Assembly: GCA_013215095.1 (NCBI GenBank)
Contig: JABSPM010000100.1
Location: forward strand, 1-46,471
Direction of reading: 5' to 3'
Length of the DNA stretch: 46,471 nucleotides
DNA from: Flavobacteriaceae bacterium
GTDB lineage: Bacteria; Bacteroidota; Bacteroidia; Flavobacteriales; Flavobacteriaceae
The notes beneath the pieces are model-generated. The model was given only the letters and a program-made list of their open reading frames with translations. It did no database searches and had not been told where the DNA came from. The translations under genes were made by a program, and so were the position numbers. Below, in pieces: positions 8,915 through 17,172 of the stretch (within the stretch, counting starts at the first letter, position 1; the number at the start of each line of letters is the position of its first letter).

Positions 8915-9647
8915 GACATGACTTCCAAAGCATCTTTAGTATCAGTTACTGCTTTGAAAAGAGTTCAGATGAAGTGATAAAAGGTGTCTTTTCAATATTT
9001 TTAGAACATCCAGTGATAAGAATATTTACCGTCAAGCGCAGGTTAATTTTGTGCTTGACGGTTTTTTTGAACAAAAGCCTGTAGTTCAAGTGAACCATGG
9101 TGTCGATTTGTTGTTACGCATTGACCTCTTCGAATTACGGGGTATTAATGCTTTTTTTAGCATAAAATGAATTTTAGCTCAGCTTTAATATAAAGCATAA
9201 ATAACGCTCTAGCTTGAAACAGATGTTATTTATTTGACTTTGTTTATGGCGAAAAAGTCAGTTGCGACGTCGTGTGAAACTTACAAATCAAAGTGTTTTT
9301 TTGCATTGAAATGCATAAGTTTGGAGTTGACCATAAACTAAGAGATCTCTTTTTTTGAGGTTTGTTTGTTGTCCAAAATAAAAGGCTCACAATAAGCTTT
9401 ATTAGGACATGAATTACTTTTGTTTTCATGGTATATTTTTGTAGGGTATTTATGCGTATTAAAAATACTAAAGGCTAAGTTTTATTGCTCAAATGCGACA
9501 TACTTATGCTATTTTTTAGCACATAATATACGAGTAAAATGAGGGTTTTTGTTCTAGCATTTTATGTTTTATAGCCCCTCCGCATGAATTCCGATATGTG
9601 TCATGTCTTCAACGATATTGTCCTTTGCATAGCACAATATGCTTTTT
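8915..9647. other. gene-free region downstream of the receptor
   Basis: Apart from the terminator at 9028-9070 I find no supportable gene. A 61-codon minus frame (9244-9429) starts with a hydrophobic stretch but has no recognisable family and I do not call it. Around 9565-9625 the minus strand reads NIVEDMTHIGIHAEGL followed by a stop without a start codon, possibly the tail of another lost gene. Confidence 0.5.
9028..9070 (+). terminator. intrinsic terminator of the TonB-dependent receptor
   Basis: ACCGTCAAGC at 9028-9037 pairs perfectly with GCTTGACGGT at 9053-9062, followed by a T run. Confidence 0.85.
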
Positions 9648-10171
9648 TTAAGTTTGGAAAATTTTGATGTCTTCTATTGATTTAATATCCCAATAATTTT
9701 CCAAAGCTCCTCCAAATCTCAAAAGCTGCATATAAATGGCATTGCCATCATCTTGATATATTTCGGTAATTTCGAATGCTAGTTTTTTCGGGATTCGTAA
9801 ATCTTTAAAATATTGGGTAATCTCTTGTATAGGCTCATGGCCTTATTCCTCAATGTCTATTTCCCTTTTATCATAGTATTCCACAAATTTATATAAGTCA
9901 AATTTGAACTCTAAAATGTTTTATGCTACATCAATTCCTGAATAATGGAAAATTTAAAGCCGAAATCTTTAAATTCTATGTGTGCTTCATTTGTTGTTTT
10001 GGGGCTATACTTGTCCTTTGAAAGTTCAGGGTTTATCAAATCATTATCTAAAATTTTATGGTACGAAATGCTAAGCAAACAAGGGCTTTTTTTACCTTTA
10101 TATGTAAATTTCTTAAGCTCATATTTTCGTATCGTAACATTCTTGTCTTTGTCTATTCTAATAGTGATGTC
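9648..10171 (-). pseudogene. decayed protein gene, possibly DUF6892-like
   Basis: On the minus strand an open frame without a start runs from 10171 to a TAG at 9926-9928 (it includes INPELSKDKYSPKTTNEAHI and KDFGFKFSIIQELM). After a frame change, a second stretch reads FDLYKFVEYYDKREIDIEE, an in-frame TAA, then IQEITQYFKDLRIPKKLAFE, then WDIKSIEDIKIFQT and a TAA at 9648-9650. These pieces are clearly protein-like and follow each other, so one gene of at least 170 codons has been broken by a frameshift and nonsense changes and has lost its start. The end pattern recalls DUF6892 proteins from memory only. The function is unknown. Confidence 0.7.
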
Positions 10172-10434
10172 TTAAGCCGCATTCTTAGGACTAAAAAGCT
10201 TGCCATGGTTTTATTTTCAGTTAGTTAAAACTTTAGTTTTAGCAGAAACGGTTATTATATGTGTTATGGTTTTATAGCCCAAACAGAGCGGATTTAAATC
10301 ATGATACCATGTCTAATATAGTGATTGTAAGTTTTAACTGCGTATAATTTATTTGATTATCTCATAAGGTCTAAATCCCAAATATGAGCATCTTTTGCGT
10401 TATCAACACTATATTTGCGGTTGTGTATTGTGTC
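10172..10434. other. noncoding gap between pseudogene and ada
   Basis: AT-rich sequence. I see no gene, hairpin with T run, or recognisable repeat here. Confidence 0.5.
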
Positions 10435-11505
10435 TTATTTAGGCGATTGTATGCTGCCATTTTTCCGTTCGTGGTCAATTAACCATTTTTTTCGTTCAAT
10501 TCCTCCGCCATATCCTGTCATTTTTCCGTCTTTTCCGATTACTCTATGACAAGGTATAATGATGGAAATTCTGTTATAGCCATTTGCTGAAGCAACTGCC
10601 CTGATTGCTTTTGGATTGTTAATGTTTTGTGCTAGTTTTTGATAGGTTGTAGTTGTGCCGTATCCTATCTGTTGTAAACAGTTCCAAACTGAATTTTGAA
10701 AATCAGTTCCAGGTGTTTGTAGGTTGAGTTCAAAAATTTTTCTTGAACCTTCAAAGTATTCTTTAATCTCTTTCTTGGCTTGTTTGATATGTACATTATC
10801 GCCCGAAATAATAGTGGCTTTCAATAATTTTTGTAAATCTTTAAACTCTGTTTCTAGCATTCTTCTGTCAACAAATTCCAACAAACAGATACCACTATTT
10901 GTTGCACAAACAAACATTGGGCCTAAAGGCGTTGTAAGTCGGTTAATGAGTATGATATTTTTATCTTTGATTTGTTTTGGGGAACGACCTATAATTTTTT
11001 TAAAAGTGTAGCCAAAACCACTTAAGGATTCGTAACTCGTGTCAAAAGCAGTATGTGTGGCATTCTTACCTTTTTTCAATTCTTGAAAAGCATTGTTTAT
11101 TCTATACATTCTTTGGTAGGCTTGAAAAGTCATACCATAATTATTTTTAAACCATCTACGCACCGCCTCTGGACTAATTCCTTTTTGTCTTAATTGGAAG
11201 TCGGTTATTTTGTCTTTAGGGTTGTCCTTTACCAAAATAATAGCTTTCTCCACTTGTTCAGGTGCCTGATTTGAATTTTCTGTTGGTTTACAAATTTTAC
11301 AAGGTCTATATCCATTGTCCAAAGCTTCTTTAAATGTGGTGTAAAACACGACATTTTCTAGTTTTGGTTTTCTTGCTCGGCAAGTCGAAATGCAAAAAAC
11401 GGAAGTAGTTTTTACACCTACGAAAAAAATACCCACAAAGCTCTGTTTTCTATCTAATAACGCTTGATAATAGGTCTGAATTTTGGTAGTGTCTGTAATC
11501 AGCAT
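10435..11505 (-). CDS. ada: bifunctional Ada: DNA alkylation repair methyltransferase and regulator
   Basis: Ada repairs methyl phosphotriesters and O6-methylguanine by transferring the methyl group to its own cysteines and then activates repair genes. The 356-residue protein has all parts in order. The zinc-bound N-terminal domain has Cys38, Cys42, Cys69 and Cys72, the first being the phosphotriester acceptor. An AraC-type helix-turn-helix spans about 95-180, and the methyltransferase domain follows with PCHRV and acceptor Cys319. The gene sits one base past the PEP mutase-like stop, so the two form an operon in the order mutase then ada. Autoregulation is expected from the family, but I could not identify an Ada box. 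Confidence 0.95.
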   Translation of the reverse strand: MLITDTTKIQTYYQALLDRKQSFVGIFFVGVKTTSVFCISTCRARKPKLENVVFYTTFKEALDNGYRPCKICKPTENSNQAPEQVEKAIILVKDNPKDKITDFQLRQKGISPEAVRRWFKNNYGMTFQAYQRMYRINNAFQELKKGKNATHTAFDTSYESLSGFGYTFKKIIGRSPKQIKDKNIILINRLTTPLGPMFVCATNSGICLLEFVDRRMLETEFKDLQKLLKATIISGDNVHIKQAKKEIKEYFEGSRKIFELNLQTPGTDFQNSVWNCLQQIGYGTTTTYQKLAQNINNPKAIRAVASANGYNRISIIIPCHRVIGKDGKMTGYGGGIERKKWLIDHERKNGSIQSPK

Positions 11506-11506
11506 T

Positions 11507-12262
11507 TTAAAATATTGACTTAAATGAATTATGATTTAAAACAGTTTGTAAACTCTCTTCAAAGTTAGCATACATCTTGTCGAAAATGAAATTCCCCATA
11601 CTTATTCGTTTTACACCTAATTTTGTTAAGGTCTCAAAATCTGGGAGCTTAGGCATACACATGACATTAATTGGCAAATTTGTTGCACCGACTATTGTTT
11701 TAATATCATTTTCTTTCTCAATGCAAGGGACAAAAATTCCATTTGCCCCAGCGTTTTGATAAAGTCCAATTCTTTGTTTTGTCTCTTTAATTACATTTTC
11801 TTGAAGCAATATAAATGTATCTGTCCTTACGTTTATAAAAACATCAATATTTTGTTTTTCTAGTTCTCGCCTTATTTCTTTAAGAGTCTTTGCGAAGTCA
11901 TTAGCGTTTAATAACATCCGTTTTTCATTAACCACACTATCTTCGATATTAATTCCAACAACTCCTAATGCTGCTAATCTTTTAATGTGATTAACGATTG
12001 CTTTTGGTTGGCGACTATATCCCGATTCTAAATCAACCGACAACGGTAGATTTGTGTTTATGGCAATCCGTTTTACAACATATTCCAATTCAGAAAATTC
12101 CAAGTCTTCACCATCCTTATATCCTAAAATGGATGCAATTGCAGAACTCGAAGTCCCAATGGCTTGAAAGTTTAAGTTTTGGGCTGTTTTTGTACTTGGT
12201 ACATCCCAAACATTTCCGATTAATAAAGGGGTATCCTGATAGTGTAATTTTTTAAATGTCAT
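11507..12262 (-). CDS. isocitrate lyase/PEP mutase family protein
   Basis: A 251-residue TIM-barrel protein of the phosphoenolpyruvate mutase/isocitrate lyase superfamily, whose members make or break C-C or P-C bonds in 2-oxo acids. The metal site is seen as SVDLESGYSRQP (DxExG), with GVVGINIEDS and VFINVRTDTF following in the usual order. The catalytic-loop K(K/R)CG motif of true isocitrate lyases is replaced by NEKRML, so the exact reaction is open. Start is placed at MTFKKLHYQ, after an A-rich leader. An ATG 48 bases further upstream is possible. It is probably the first gene of a two-gene unit with ada, an association that suggests but does not prove a stress-linked role. Confidence 0.8.
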   Translation of the reverse strand: MTFKKLHYQDTPLLIGNVWDVPSTKTAQNLNFQAIGTSSSAIASILGYKDGEDLEFSELEYVVKRIAINTNLPLSVDLESGYSRQPKAIVNHIKRLAALGVVGINIEDSVVNEKRMLLNANDFAKTLKEIRRELEKQNIDVFINVRTDTFILLQENVIKETKQRIGLYQNAGANGIFVPCIEKENDIKTIVGATNLPINVMCMPKLPDFETLTKLGVKRISMGNFIFDKMYANFEESLQTVLNHNSFKSIF

Positions 12263-12502
12263 CTTTTTATGTTTTGATGCAAAGTAACTATCATGAAATT
12301 TAGGCAGCAACCGAAAATTGGACGCGTATTTTTTTACTTTTTATATAGCAAAAAATAAGGAAGACGTTTTAGGTTGTCTATGGAGTCTTTTTAATAGCAA
12401 ATTTGCATTTTGATATGAGGAATTGTGATACTAGGTGTTGTCCGCGATGTGTTTATACTTATGAGAGTATTAGTTATGTGAGCGTTTGGCATTTTGCCGT
12501 AT

Positions 12503-12598
12503 TCAGATTTTCCAACTGAATCTTTCTTTTGTTTTTGAATGAGCCTCTAGTTTTTTAATAGCTTCAAAATCTTTTTGTTTTGCAGTTCTGATGTCCAT
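12503..12598 (-). pseudogene. N-terminal remnant of a GNAT acetyltransferase
   Basis: The minus strand encodes MDIRTAKQKDFEAIKKLEAH followed by SKTKERFSWKI and a stop, 31 codons in all. The opening is typical of GNAT N-acetyltransferases (beta-1 and the start of alpha-1), which usually run to about 150 residues. No continuation is found in any frame downstream, so the rest is lost. Confidence 0.5.
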
Positions 12599-12784
12599 AA
12601 CGTAATTTATTTAACATGCATATTCATAACATTGAGCTTTGATGGTATTTATGCCATCTGTTGTGCATTCAACAGATTTTCACTATTCAATTCTGCTTAT
12701 AATTTCCTTTACTTTGAAGCCGAATATACACATTTTTAACTCCCTTTTTGCAGAAAAGTTACATCCAGTGATTTCACAATAAGT

Positions 12785-12832
12785 AATACCAGTTCTTCTC
12801 CTAATGTGTAATTTATGAGTAGAGATGGTCTA
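12785..12832 (+). repeat. dispersed noncoding repeat, copy 3 (minimal form)
   Basis: ATACCAGTTCTTCT is followed by CTAATGTGTAATTT and ATGAGTAGAGATGG. The outer ends match the left and right ends of the copy at 32814-32979. The central CTAATGTGTAATTT is the exact reverse complement of AAATTACACATTAG next to the left end of that copy. The two ends are imperfect inverted repeats of about 17 bases. Confidence 0.65.
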
Positions 12833-12999
12833 ACATTTTTCTTTATTTGTCAAGATGTTTTGTAGTGTATTTCTTTATGTGGAATATTGATTATAGTTGA
12901 AATATGTTCTTAATTGTGGGCAAAGGCGTGTTGTGTTATGTTGGTATGTACAACTGTTTTTTGTGAGCGCAGTTCTTGTTTTTTAGCTGAGAATGCGAC

Positions 13000-13434
13000 T
13001 TAGTTAGAAATAGTTAAGGTGTTTCCGTTTTGCGTTACAGGGTAAAACTTTAAGCCGCAATTCAAGGTGTTTTCACCCAGAGGTTGTCCTGTGAACAAAC
13101 TATAGGTATTGCCATCATCACATCCGCATACAGCTTCTGCTCCAGAAATACTTAATGTAGAACACGTGCTGGGCGTATGGTTAGGGTCACTTGCATCCCA
13201 AGCCAGATAACCAGTTCCTGAGTTCATTACAATAATTCCTTTGTTTCCGACATTTGGAATATGTACAGGTTGGCTTACATACTGAAGCGGGTTGTACTGT
13301 GGAAGATTAAGATTTACGCTTGTGTTTACAGCAACATTCAATAAAAAATTACAATTACTATTGCTGTTCTTTTTACTGCACGATGTTAGCGCAAATAGGA
13401 GGGACAAATAGCCAACCAACAGAGATGATTTCAT
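13000..13434 (-). CDS. Rieske-like lipoprotein lacking the [2Fe-2S] ligands
   Basis: A 144-residue secreted lipoprotein. A signal peptide with lipobox ALTSC places the lipidated cysteine at residue 19. The C-terminal half (GNKGIIVMNSGTGYLAWDAS through CGCDDGNTYSLFTGQPL) follows the Rieske ferredoxin fold as seen in related flavobacterial hypothetical proteins. The expected CxH and CxxH ligand pairs are not intact: only DPNH, STC and CGCDDG remain. It therefore probably cannot hold a normal cluster. The gene stands alone on the minus strand, divergent from greA. Function is unknown. Confidence 0.6.
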   Translation of the reverse strand: MKSSLLVGYLSLLFALTSCSKKNSNSNCNFLLNVAVNTSVNLNLPQYNPLQYVSQPVHIPNVGNKGIIVMNSGTGYLAWDASDPNHTPSTCSTLSISGAEAVCGCDDGNTYSLFTGQPLGENTLNCGLKFYPVTQNGNTLTISN

Positions 13435-13509
13435 AAACGATTTTTATTTAATTTTAAAAAAAAGCTAAAGCGAATTTATAAATTAAAACGGTTATTATTT
13501 AATATTTCG

Positions 13510-13517
13510 TATATTTG
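13510..13517 (+). promoter_or_regulatory. -7 promoter element of greA
   Basis: TATATTTG matches TAnnTTTG exactly, 77 bases ahead of the greA start. I see no good -33 TTG. Transcription would start near 13523, at the foot of the hairpin at 13525-13548. Confidence 0.55.
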
Positions 13518-13524
13518 TATAGCA

Positions 13525-13548
13525 ATCTCGTGAAAACGAGATTTTTTT
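13525..13548 (+). terminator. promoter-proximal terminator hairpin in the greA leader
   Basis: ATCTCGT (13525-13531), a GAAA tetraloop and ACGAGAT (13536-13542) form a perfect 7-bp stem followed by a T run to 13548. It lies between the greA promoter and start codon, so it can only be a leader attenuator or pause element, not the end of an upstream transcript. Confidence 0.65.
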
Positions 13549-13593
13549 ATGCTAAATACGGTTTGGCATTTATATCAAATAAAGTATCAAGTT

Positions 13594-14070
13594 ATGAGCA
13601 ACGTATCGTATTATACTGCCGAGGGTTTAAAAAAATTAAGAGAAGAGCTTAATCAATTAAAAGATGTAGAGCGTCCAAAAGCATCACAAGCAATTGCTGA
13701 GGCTAGAGATAAAGGAGATTTGAGTGAAAATGCTGAATACGACGCAGCAAAAGAAGCACAAGGCTTATTAGAAATGAAGATTTCTAAAATGGAGGAAATT
13801 TTAGCTAATGCTCGTTTAATCGACGAATCGCAATTAGATACATCAAAAGTGCTCGTGCTTTCTACGGTTAAAATTAAAAACCAGTTAAATGGTATGGAAG
13901 TCACTTATACCCTTGTAGCTGAAAGCGAAGCTGATTTGGCTTCTGGGAAAATTTCTGTAAATTCTCCAATTGGAAAAGGTTTATTAGGAAAATCTGTAGG
14001 AGATGTTGCTGAGATTAAAGTGCCAAATGGGACAATAAAGTTTGATGTTTTAGAAATAACTCGAGCATAA
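13594..14070 (+). CDS. greA: transcription elongation factor GreA
   Basis: GreA enters the RNA polymerase secondary channel and stimulates cleavage of backtracked RNA. The 158-residue protein has the N-terminal coiled coil with the acidic tip (ARDKGDLSENAEYDAAKEAQ) and a C-terminal FKBP-like domain (SPIGKGLLGKSVGDVAEI), as expected. Start is set at MSNVSYYTAEG, which fits the family. An upstream in-frame ATG would add 15 odd residues overlapping the leader. Its stop overlaps the HIT gene start (TAATG). The leader hairpin at 13525-13548 suggests regulated transcription. Confidence 0.95.
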   Translation: MSNVSYYTAEGLKKLREELNQLKDVERPKASQAIAEARDKGDLSENAEYDAAKEAQGLLEMKISKMEEILANARLIDESQLDTSKVLVLSTVKIKNQLNGMEVTYTLVAESEADLASGKISVNSPIGKGLLGKSVGDVAEIKVPNGTIKFDVLEITRA

Positions 14071-14459
14071 TGGCGTCCATTTTTTCAAAAATTATTTCGG
14101 GAGAAATACCGTGTTATAAGGTGGCTGAAACGGATGAGTTTCTAGCGTTTTTGGATATCAATCCCAATGCAAAAGGTCATACTCTATGTGTCCCAAAAAC
14201 AGAAGTGGATAAACTGTTTGATTTGGATGAAGCAACCTATAATGGACTCATGTCTTTTTCTAGAAAAGTAGCAAAAGCTCTAGAGAAAACCATTGATTGT
14301 AAGCGTATAGGAATGACGGTTATAGGTTTAGAAGTTCCGCATGTACATGTGCATTTAATTCCATTACAATGCATGGATGATGCACGTTTTGTAACTAAAG
14401 TAAGTTTCCCGACAGAGGAGTTTCAAGCTATAGCAAAAGAAATTAACTCAAACATTTAA
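14070..14459 (+). CDS. HIT family nucleotide hydrolase/transferase
   Basis: A 129-residue histidine-triad protein of the Hint group, which removes groups such as AMP from phosphoramidates. The triad HVHVHLIPL is near residues 92-100 and the N-terminal IFSKIISGEIPCYKV is characteristic. It is translationally coupled to greA, a pairing I believe is common in Flavobacteriaceae. Its end overlaps the end of the convergent histidine kinase gene by 12 bases. Confidence 0.92.
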   Translation: MASIFSKIISGEIPCYKVAETDEFLAFLDINPNAKGHTLCVPKTEVDKLFDLDEATYNGLMSFSRKVAKALEKTIDCKRIGMTVIGLEVPHVHVHLIPLQCMDDARFVTKVSFPTEEFQAIAKEINSNI

Positions 14460-15614
14460 TTGCTTTAAAGTGATTTGAATTGTGGTTCCGTTGTCTATTT
14501 CGGAACGCAATACCTTAATCTTACCATTGTGGTAATCTTCAATAATACGTTTAGCAAGAGAAAGCCCTAAGCCCCATCCACGTCTTTTACTCGTATAACC
14601 TGGTTCAAATATGGTTTTGTGTAACTGCTTAGGAATGCCTTTACCAGTGTCCGAAATAGTAATTTGTATCTGTTTTCTAATTGATGTAATCTCAATTGAT
14701 AGGTCGCCTTTACCTTTCATGGCGTCAATACCATTTTTAACCAAATTCTCTATAGTCCAACTAAAGAGCTGTACATTTAAATTAACAAGAATGTTATCTT
14801 TGGGTGTGTTCAGTTTAAAATTAATGAGTTTACTAGAGCGTGATTTTATATAGTCGAAAGCTTCGGTCGTAGTTTTTACAATATCATGATGTTCTAAAGT
14901 TGGAATAGAGCCAATTTTGCTAAAACGGTCAGTAATGGTTTGTAACCGTGTGATGTCTTTTTCAATTTCTGCAATATAACTTGGGTCTACGTTTTCGGTC
15001 TTTAAAATTTCTGCCCAACCTACTAACGATGATAAAGGCGTACCTATTTGATGCGCGGTCTCTTTAGCCATTCCACTCCATAGTTTGTTCTGCGCTGCAA
15101 TTCTCGAACTGCGATAAAAGAAATAAGCAAGCGTCGAAAAAAGTGTAATGATAAGTAGTAGGGCTAATGGATAGTATTTCAATTTGTTTAACATCGGCGA
15201 GTTGCCATGATAAAGAACAGCCTTTTGCGTCCCTCCTAAATCTATGTCTAAAGGACTATTCTCTATAGTTAAGCGTTGTTTGAGTTTTTTAATTTTGATA
15301 GAATCAGAAATAAGGTGTTCTTCAATATTTCTATAACTTATAAGATTGTCTGCTTTGTCAAGCAGAAGTAATGGAGTGGTTACTGTAGAGTCAATTACAA
15401 TACGCTCGGCAATGGCATTTATTTCAGAAATCTCGCCATTAGCATATTTTTTGTAATCTTCATAAGCTGCAGTCCAATGTTCCATTTTATTACGCTCCTC
15501 TGCTTTAAAATGTTGAGAAAACGTATAGGTGTTCCATAAAATAAGACAGATAATTACGAAAGACGATATAAGAAATATCCATCTTGTGAGGTTGCGATTT
15601 TCTGTAAAATTCAT
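14448..15614 (-). CDS. sensor histidine kinase
   Basis: A 388-residue membrane histidine kinase. Transmembrane segments at about 12-30 and 147-167 enclose an extracytoplasmic sensor of some 115 residues without recognisable motif. The phosphoacceptor His188 lies in AHQIGTPLSS. The ATP-binding domain shows the N box (NLVKNGIDAM), DTGKGIP, the F box (IFEPGYTSK) and GWGLGLSLAKRI. There is no adjacent response regulator, so it is an orphan and its signal is unknown. It stands alone between convergent and divergent neighbours. Confidence 0.9.
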   Translation of the reverse strand: MNFTENRNLTRWIFLISSFVIICLILWNTYTFSQHFKAEERNKMEHWTAAYEDYKKYANGEISEINAIAERIVIDSTVTTPLLLLDKADNLISYRNIEEHLISDSIKIKKLKQRLTIENSPLDIDLGGTQKAVLYHGNSPMLNKLKYYPLALLLIITLFSTLAYFFYRSSRIAAQNKLWSGMAKETAHQIGTPLSSLVGWAEILKTENVDPSYIAEIEKDITRLQTITDRFSKIGSIPTLEHHDIVKTTTEAFDYIKSRSSKLINFKLNTPKDNILVNLNVQLFSWTIENLVKNGIDAMKGKGDLSIEITSIRKQIQITISDTGKGIPKQLHKTIFEPGYTSKRRGWGLGLSLAKRIIEDYHNGKIKVLRSEIDNGTTIQITLKQLNV

Positions 15615-15731
15615 TTTACGTAAGTTTCGATTCTAAATATAATGCAATTATAAGCATATTATTGTACTAATATTAATATTTTGTTTTTAGTTGAAACACA
15701 TATTACTTACATTTGCGTAAAATCCTATAGT

Positions 15732-16601
15732 ATGAGATCTTTTGAACCTAAAGAATTAACAACGAAAACATTACATGGTTTATTGCTTAGTGCTGTAGCA
15801 CCTAGACCAATAGCTTTTGCAAGTACTTGTGATGAGGAGGGAAATCCTAATTTGTCGCCATTTAGTTTTTTTAACGTATTTAGTGCAAATCCACCAATCC
15901 TTATATTTTCGCCAGCACGACGAGTAAGAGATAATACCACTAAACATACACTTGAGAACGCTGTAAATACAAAAGAAGTTGTGATTAATATCGTTAACTA
16001 TGATATTGTTCAACAAATGTCATTGACGAGTACGGAGTATGCCAAAGGTGTAAATGAATTTGATAAAGCAGGTTTAACGATGTTAGCGTCAGATGAAGTA
16101 AAACCGTTTCGGGTTGCAGAAGCTCCTGTGCAGTTTGAGTGTAAAATTAATGAAGTAGTAAGTTTAGGTAATGAAGGTGGTGCTGGAAATTTAGTCATTT
16201 GTGAAGTTGTAAAATTTCATATATCGAAAGACGTTCTTAATGATGATGATACAATAAATCAAGAAGCCTTAGACTTGGTAGCGCGCGCAGGGGGTGACTA
16301 CTATTCAAGAGTGAAAAAAGGATTTTTTGAGGTTCAAAAACCGCTGTCAAAACTAGGAATTGGCATTGATGGTATGCCAGAACATGTTAAGAATAGTATG
16401 ATTCTGACAGGGAATGACTTGGGAATGCTAGGAAATGTAGAAGCATTACCATCAGATGACGATATCAAATCGTTTTTAGTAGATGTCGGTGAAAGATATC
16501 CAAATGTAAGAGATAAATCCCATAGAGAAAAACATAAAATTGCTCGAAATTATTTGAGTTTTGGAGATGTAGAAAGCGCTTGGAAACTCTTATTATCATA
16601 A
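15732..16601 (+). CDS. flavin reductase-like domain protein
   Basis: A 289-residue FMN-binding split-barrel protein of the flavin reductase-like family. The N-terminal half contains LLSAVAPRPIAFASTCDEEG, NLSPFSFFNVFSANPPI and IVNYDIVQQMSLTS, which build the FMN site. The C-terminal extension (about 200-289) is shared by the YwrF/DIM6-like branch. Start is set at MRSFEPKEL. The upstream in-frame ATG would overlap the promoter region shared with the divergent kinase. Substrate is unknown. The DUF3127 gene follows 36 bases downstream. Confidence 0.85.
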   Translation: MRSFEPKELTTKTLHGLLLSAVAPRPIAFASTCDEEGNPNLSPFSFFNVFSANPPILIFSPARRVRDNTTKHTLENAVNTKEVVINIVNYDIVQQMSLTSTEYAKGVNEFDKAGLTMLASDEVKPFRVAEAPVQFECKINEVVSLGNEGGAGNLVICEVVKFHISKDVLNDDDTINQEALDLVARAGGDYYSRVKKGFFEVQKPLSKLGIGIDGMPEHVKNSMILTGNDLGMLGNVEALPSDDDIKSFLVDVGERYPNVRDKSHREKHKIARNYLSFGDVESAWKLLLS

Positions 16602-16637
16602 GACAATAGTGAAATAAAAAGAATAAAGTATAATTTA

Positions 16638-17009
16638 ATGGAAGTACAAGGAAAAATAAAAGTAATTGGAGAAACTCAGACGTTTGGAGCAAATGGTTTT
16701 AGAAAACGAGAAATTGTCGTAACGACGGAAGAGCAGTACCCACAACACATTATGGTAGAATTTGTTCAAGATAAAACAGATTTATTGAATAGCTACCAGG
16801 TAGGACAACAAGTGAAGATAAATATAAATTTAAGAGGTAGAGAGTGGGTAAATCCACAAGGAGAAACAAAGTATTTCAATTCTATACAAGGATGGCGTAT
16901 AGAGGCGTTGCAATCAGGTACAAATACCGCTCCACCGGTTCCACCAATGGATGCTTTTGAGCCGGCGGCAAAATCAAATGAAGAAGAACACGACGATTTA
17001 CCATTCTAA
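16638..17009 (+). CDS. DUF3127 family protein
   Basis: A 123-residue protein whose first 95 residues form the DUF3127 domain (GKIKVIGETQTFGANGFRKR through YFNSIQGWRIE), predicted as an OB fold. The tail is acidic and ends EEEHDDLPF, much like the C-terminal tip of single-stranded DNA-binding proteins. That resemblance suggests nucleic acid binding with partner recruitment through the tail, but this is inference. A strong terminator follows at 17031-17066. Confidence 0.85.
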   Translation: MEVQGKIKVIGETQTFGANGFRKREIVVTTEEQYPQHIMVEFVQDKTDLLNSYQVGQQVKININLRGREWVNPQGETKYFNSIQGWRIEALQSGTNTAPPVPPMDAFEPAAKSNEEEHDDLPF

Positions 17010-17030
17010 TTGCGTATTCGTTTAGACTAA

Positions 17031-17066
17031 AAAACCTCAGCAGTCATGCTGAGGTTTTTTGTTTTT
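17031..17066 (+). terminator. intrinsic terminator of the DUF3127 gene
   Basis: AAAACCTCAGC (17031-17041) pairs perfectly with GCTGAGGTTTT (17048-17058) around AGTCAT, followed by more T residues. Confidence 0.88.
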
Positions 17067-17172
17067 AAACTTATATTTATAAACTTTGCATAAATGCACA
17101 ACTACCTAATGAAAGCTGTTATGGGATAGTGCATTAAAAAAATGAATAGAACCCAAAGTCATAAGATATAAG

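Larger units (their letters stand above)
12263..12999. other. gene-poor region with two remnants
   Basis: This 737-base stretch contains the GNAT remnant at 12503-12598 and a short copy of the dispersed repeat at 12785-12832. I see no intact gene or RNA in the rest. Confidence 0.6.

Noticed and set aside
9244-9429. A 61-codon minus-strand frame starting with a hydrophobic stretch
   Set aside because: No recognisable family, AT-rich composition like its noncoding surroundings and no operon context.
9945-10175. A 76-codon plus-strand frame
   Set aside because: It is antisense to the pseudogene at 9648-10171, whose minus-strand translation looks far more protein-like.
14448-14459. Tail-to-tail overlap of the HIT and histidine kinase genes as a regulatory signal
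   Set aside because: A 12-base convergent overlap is common in compact genomes and nothing else supports a special role.
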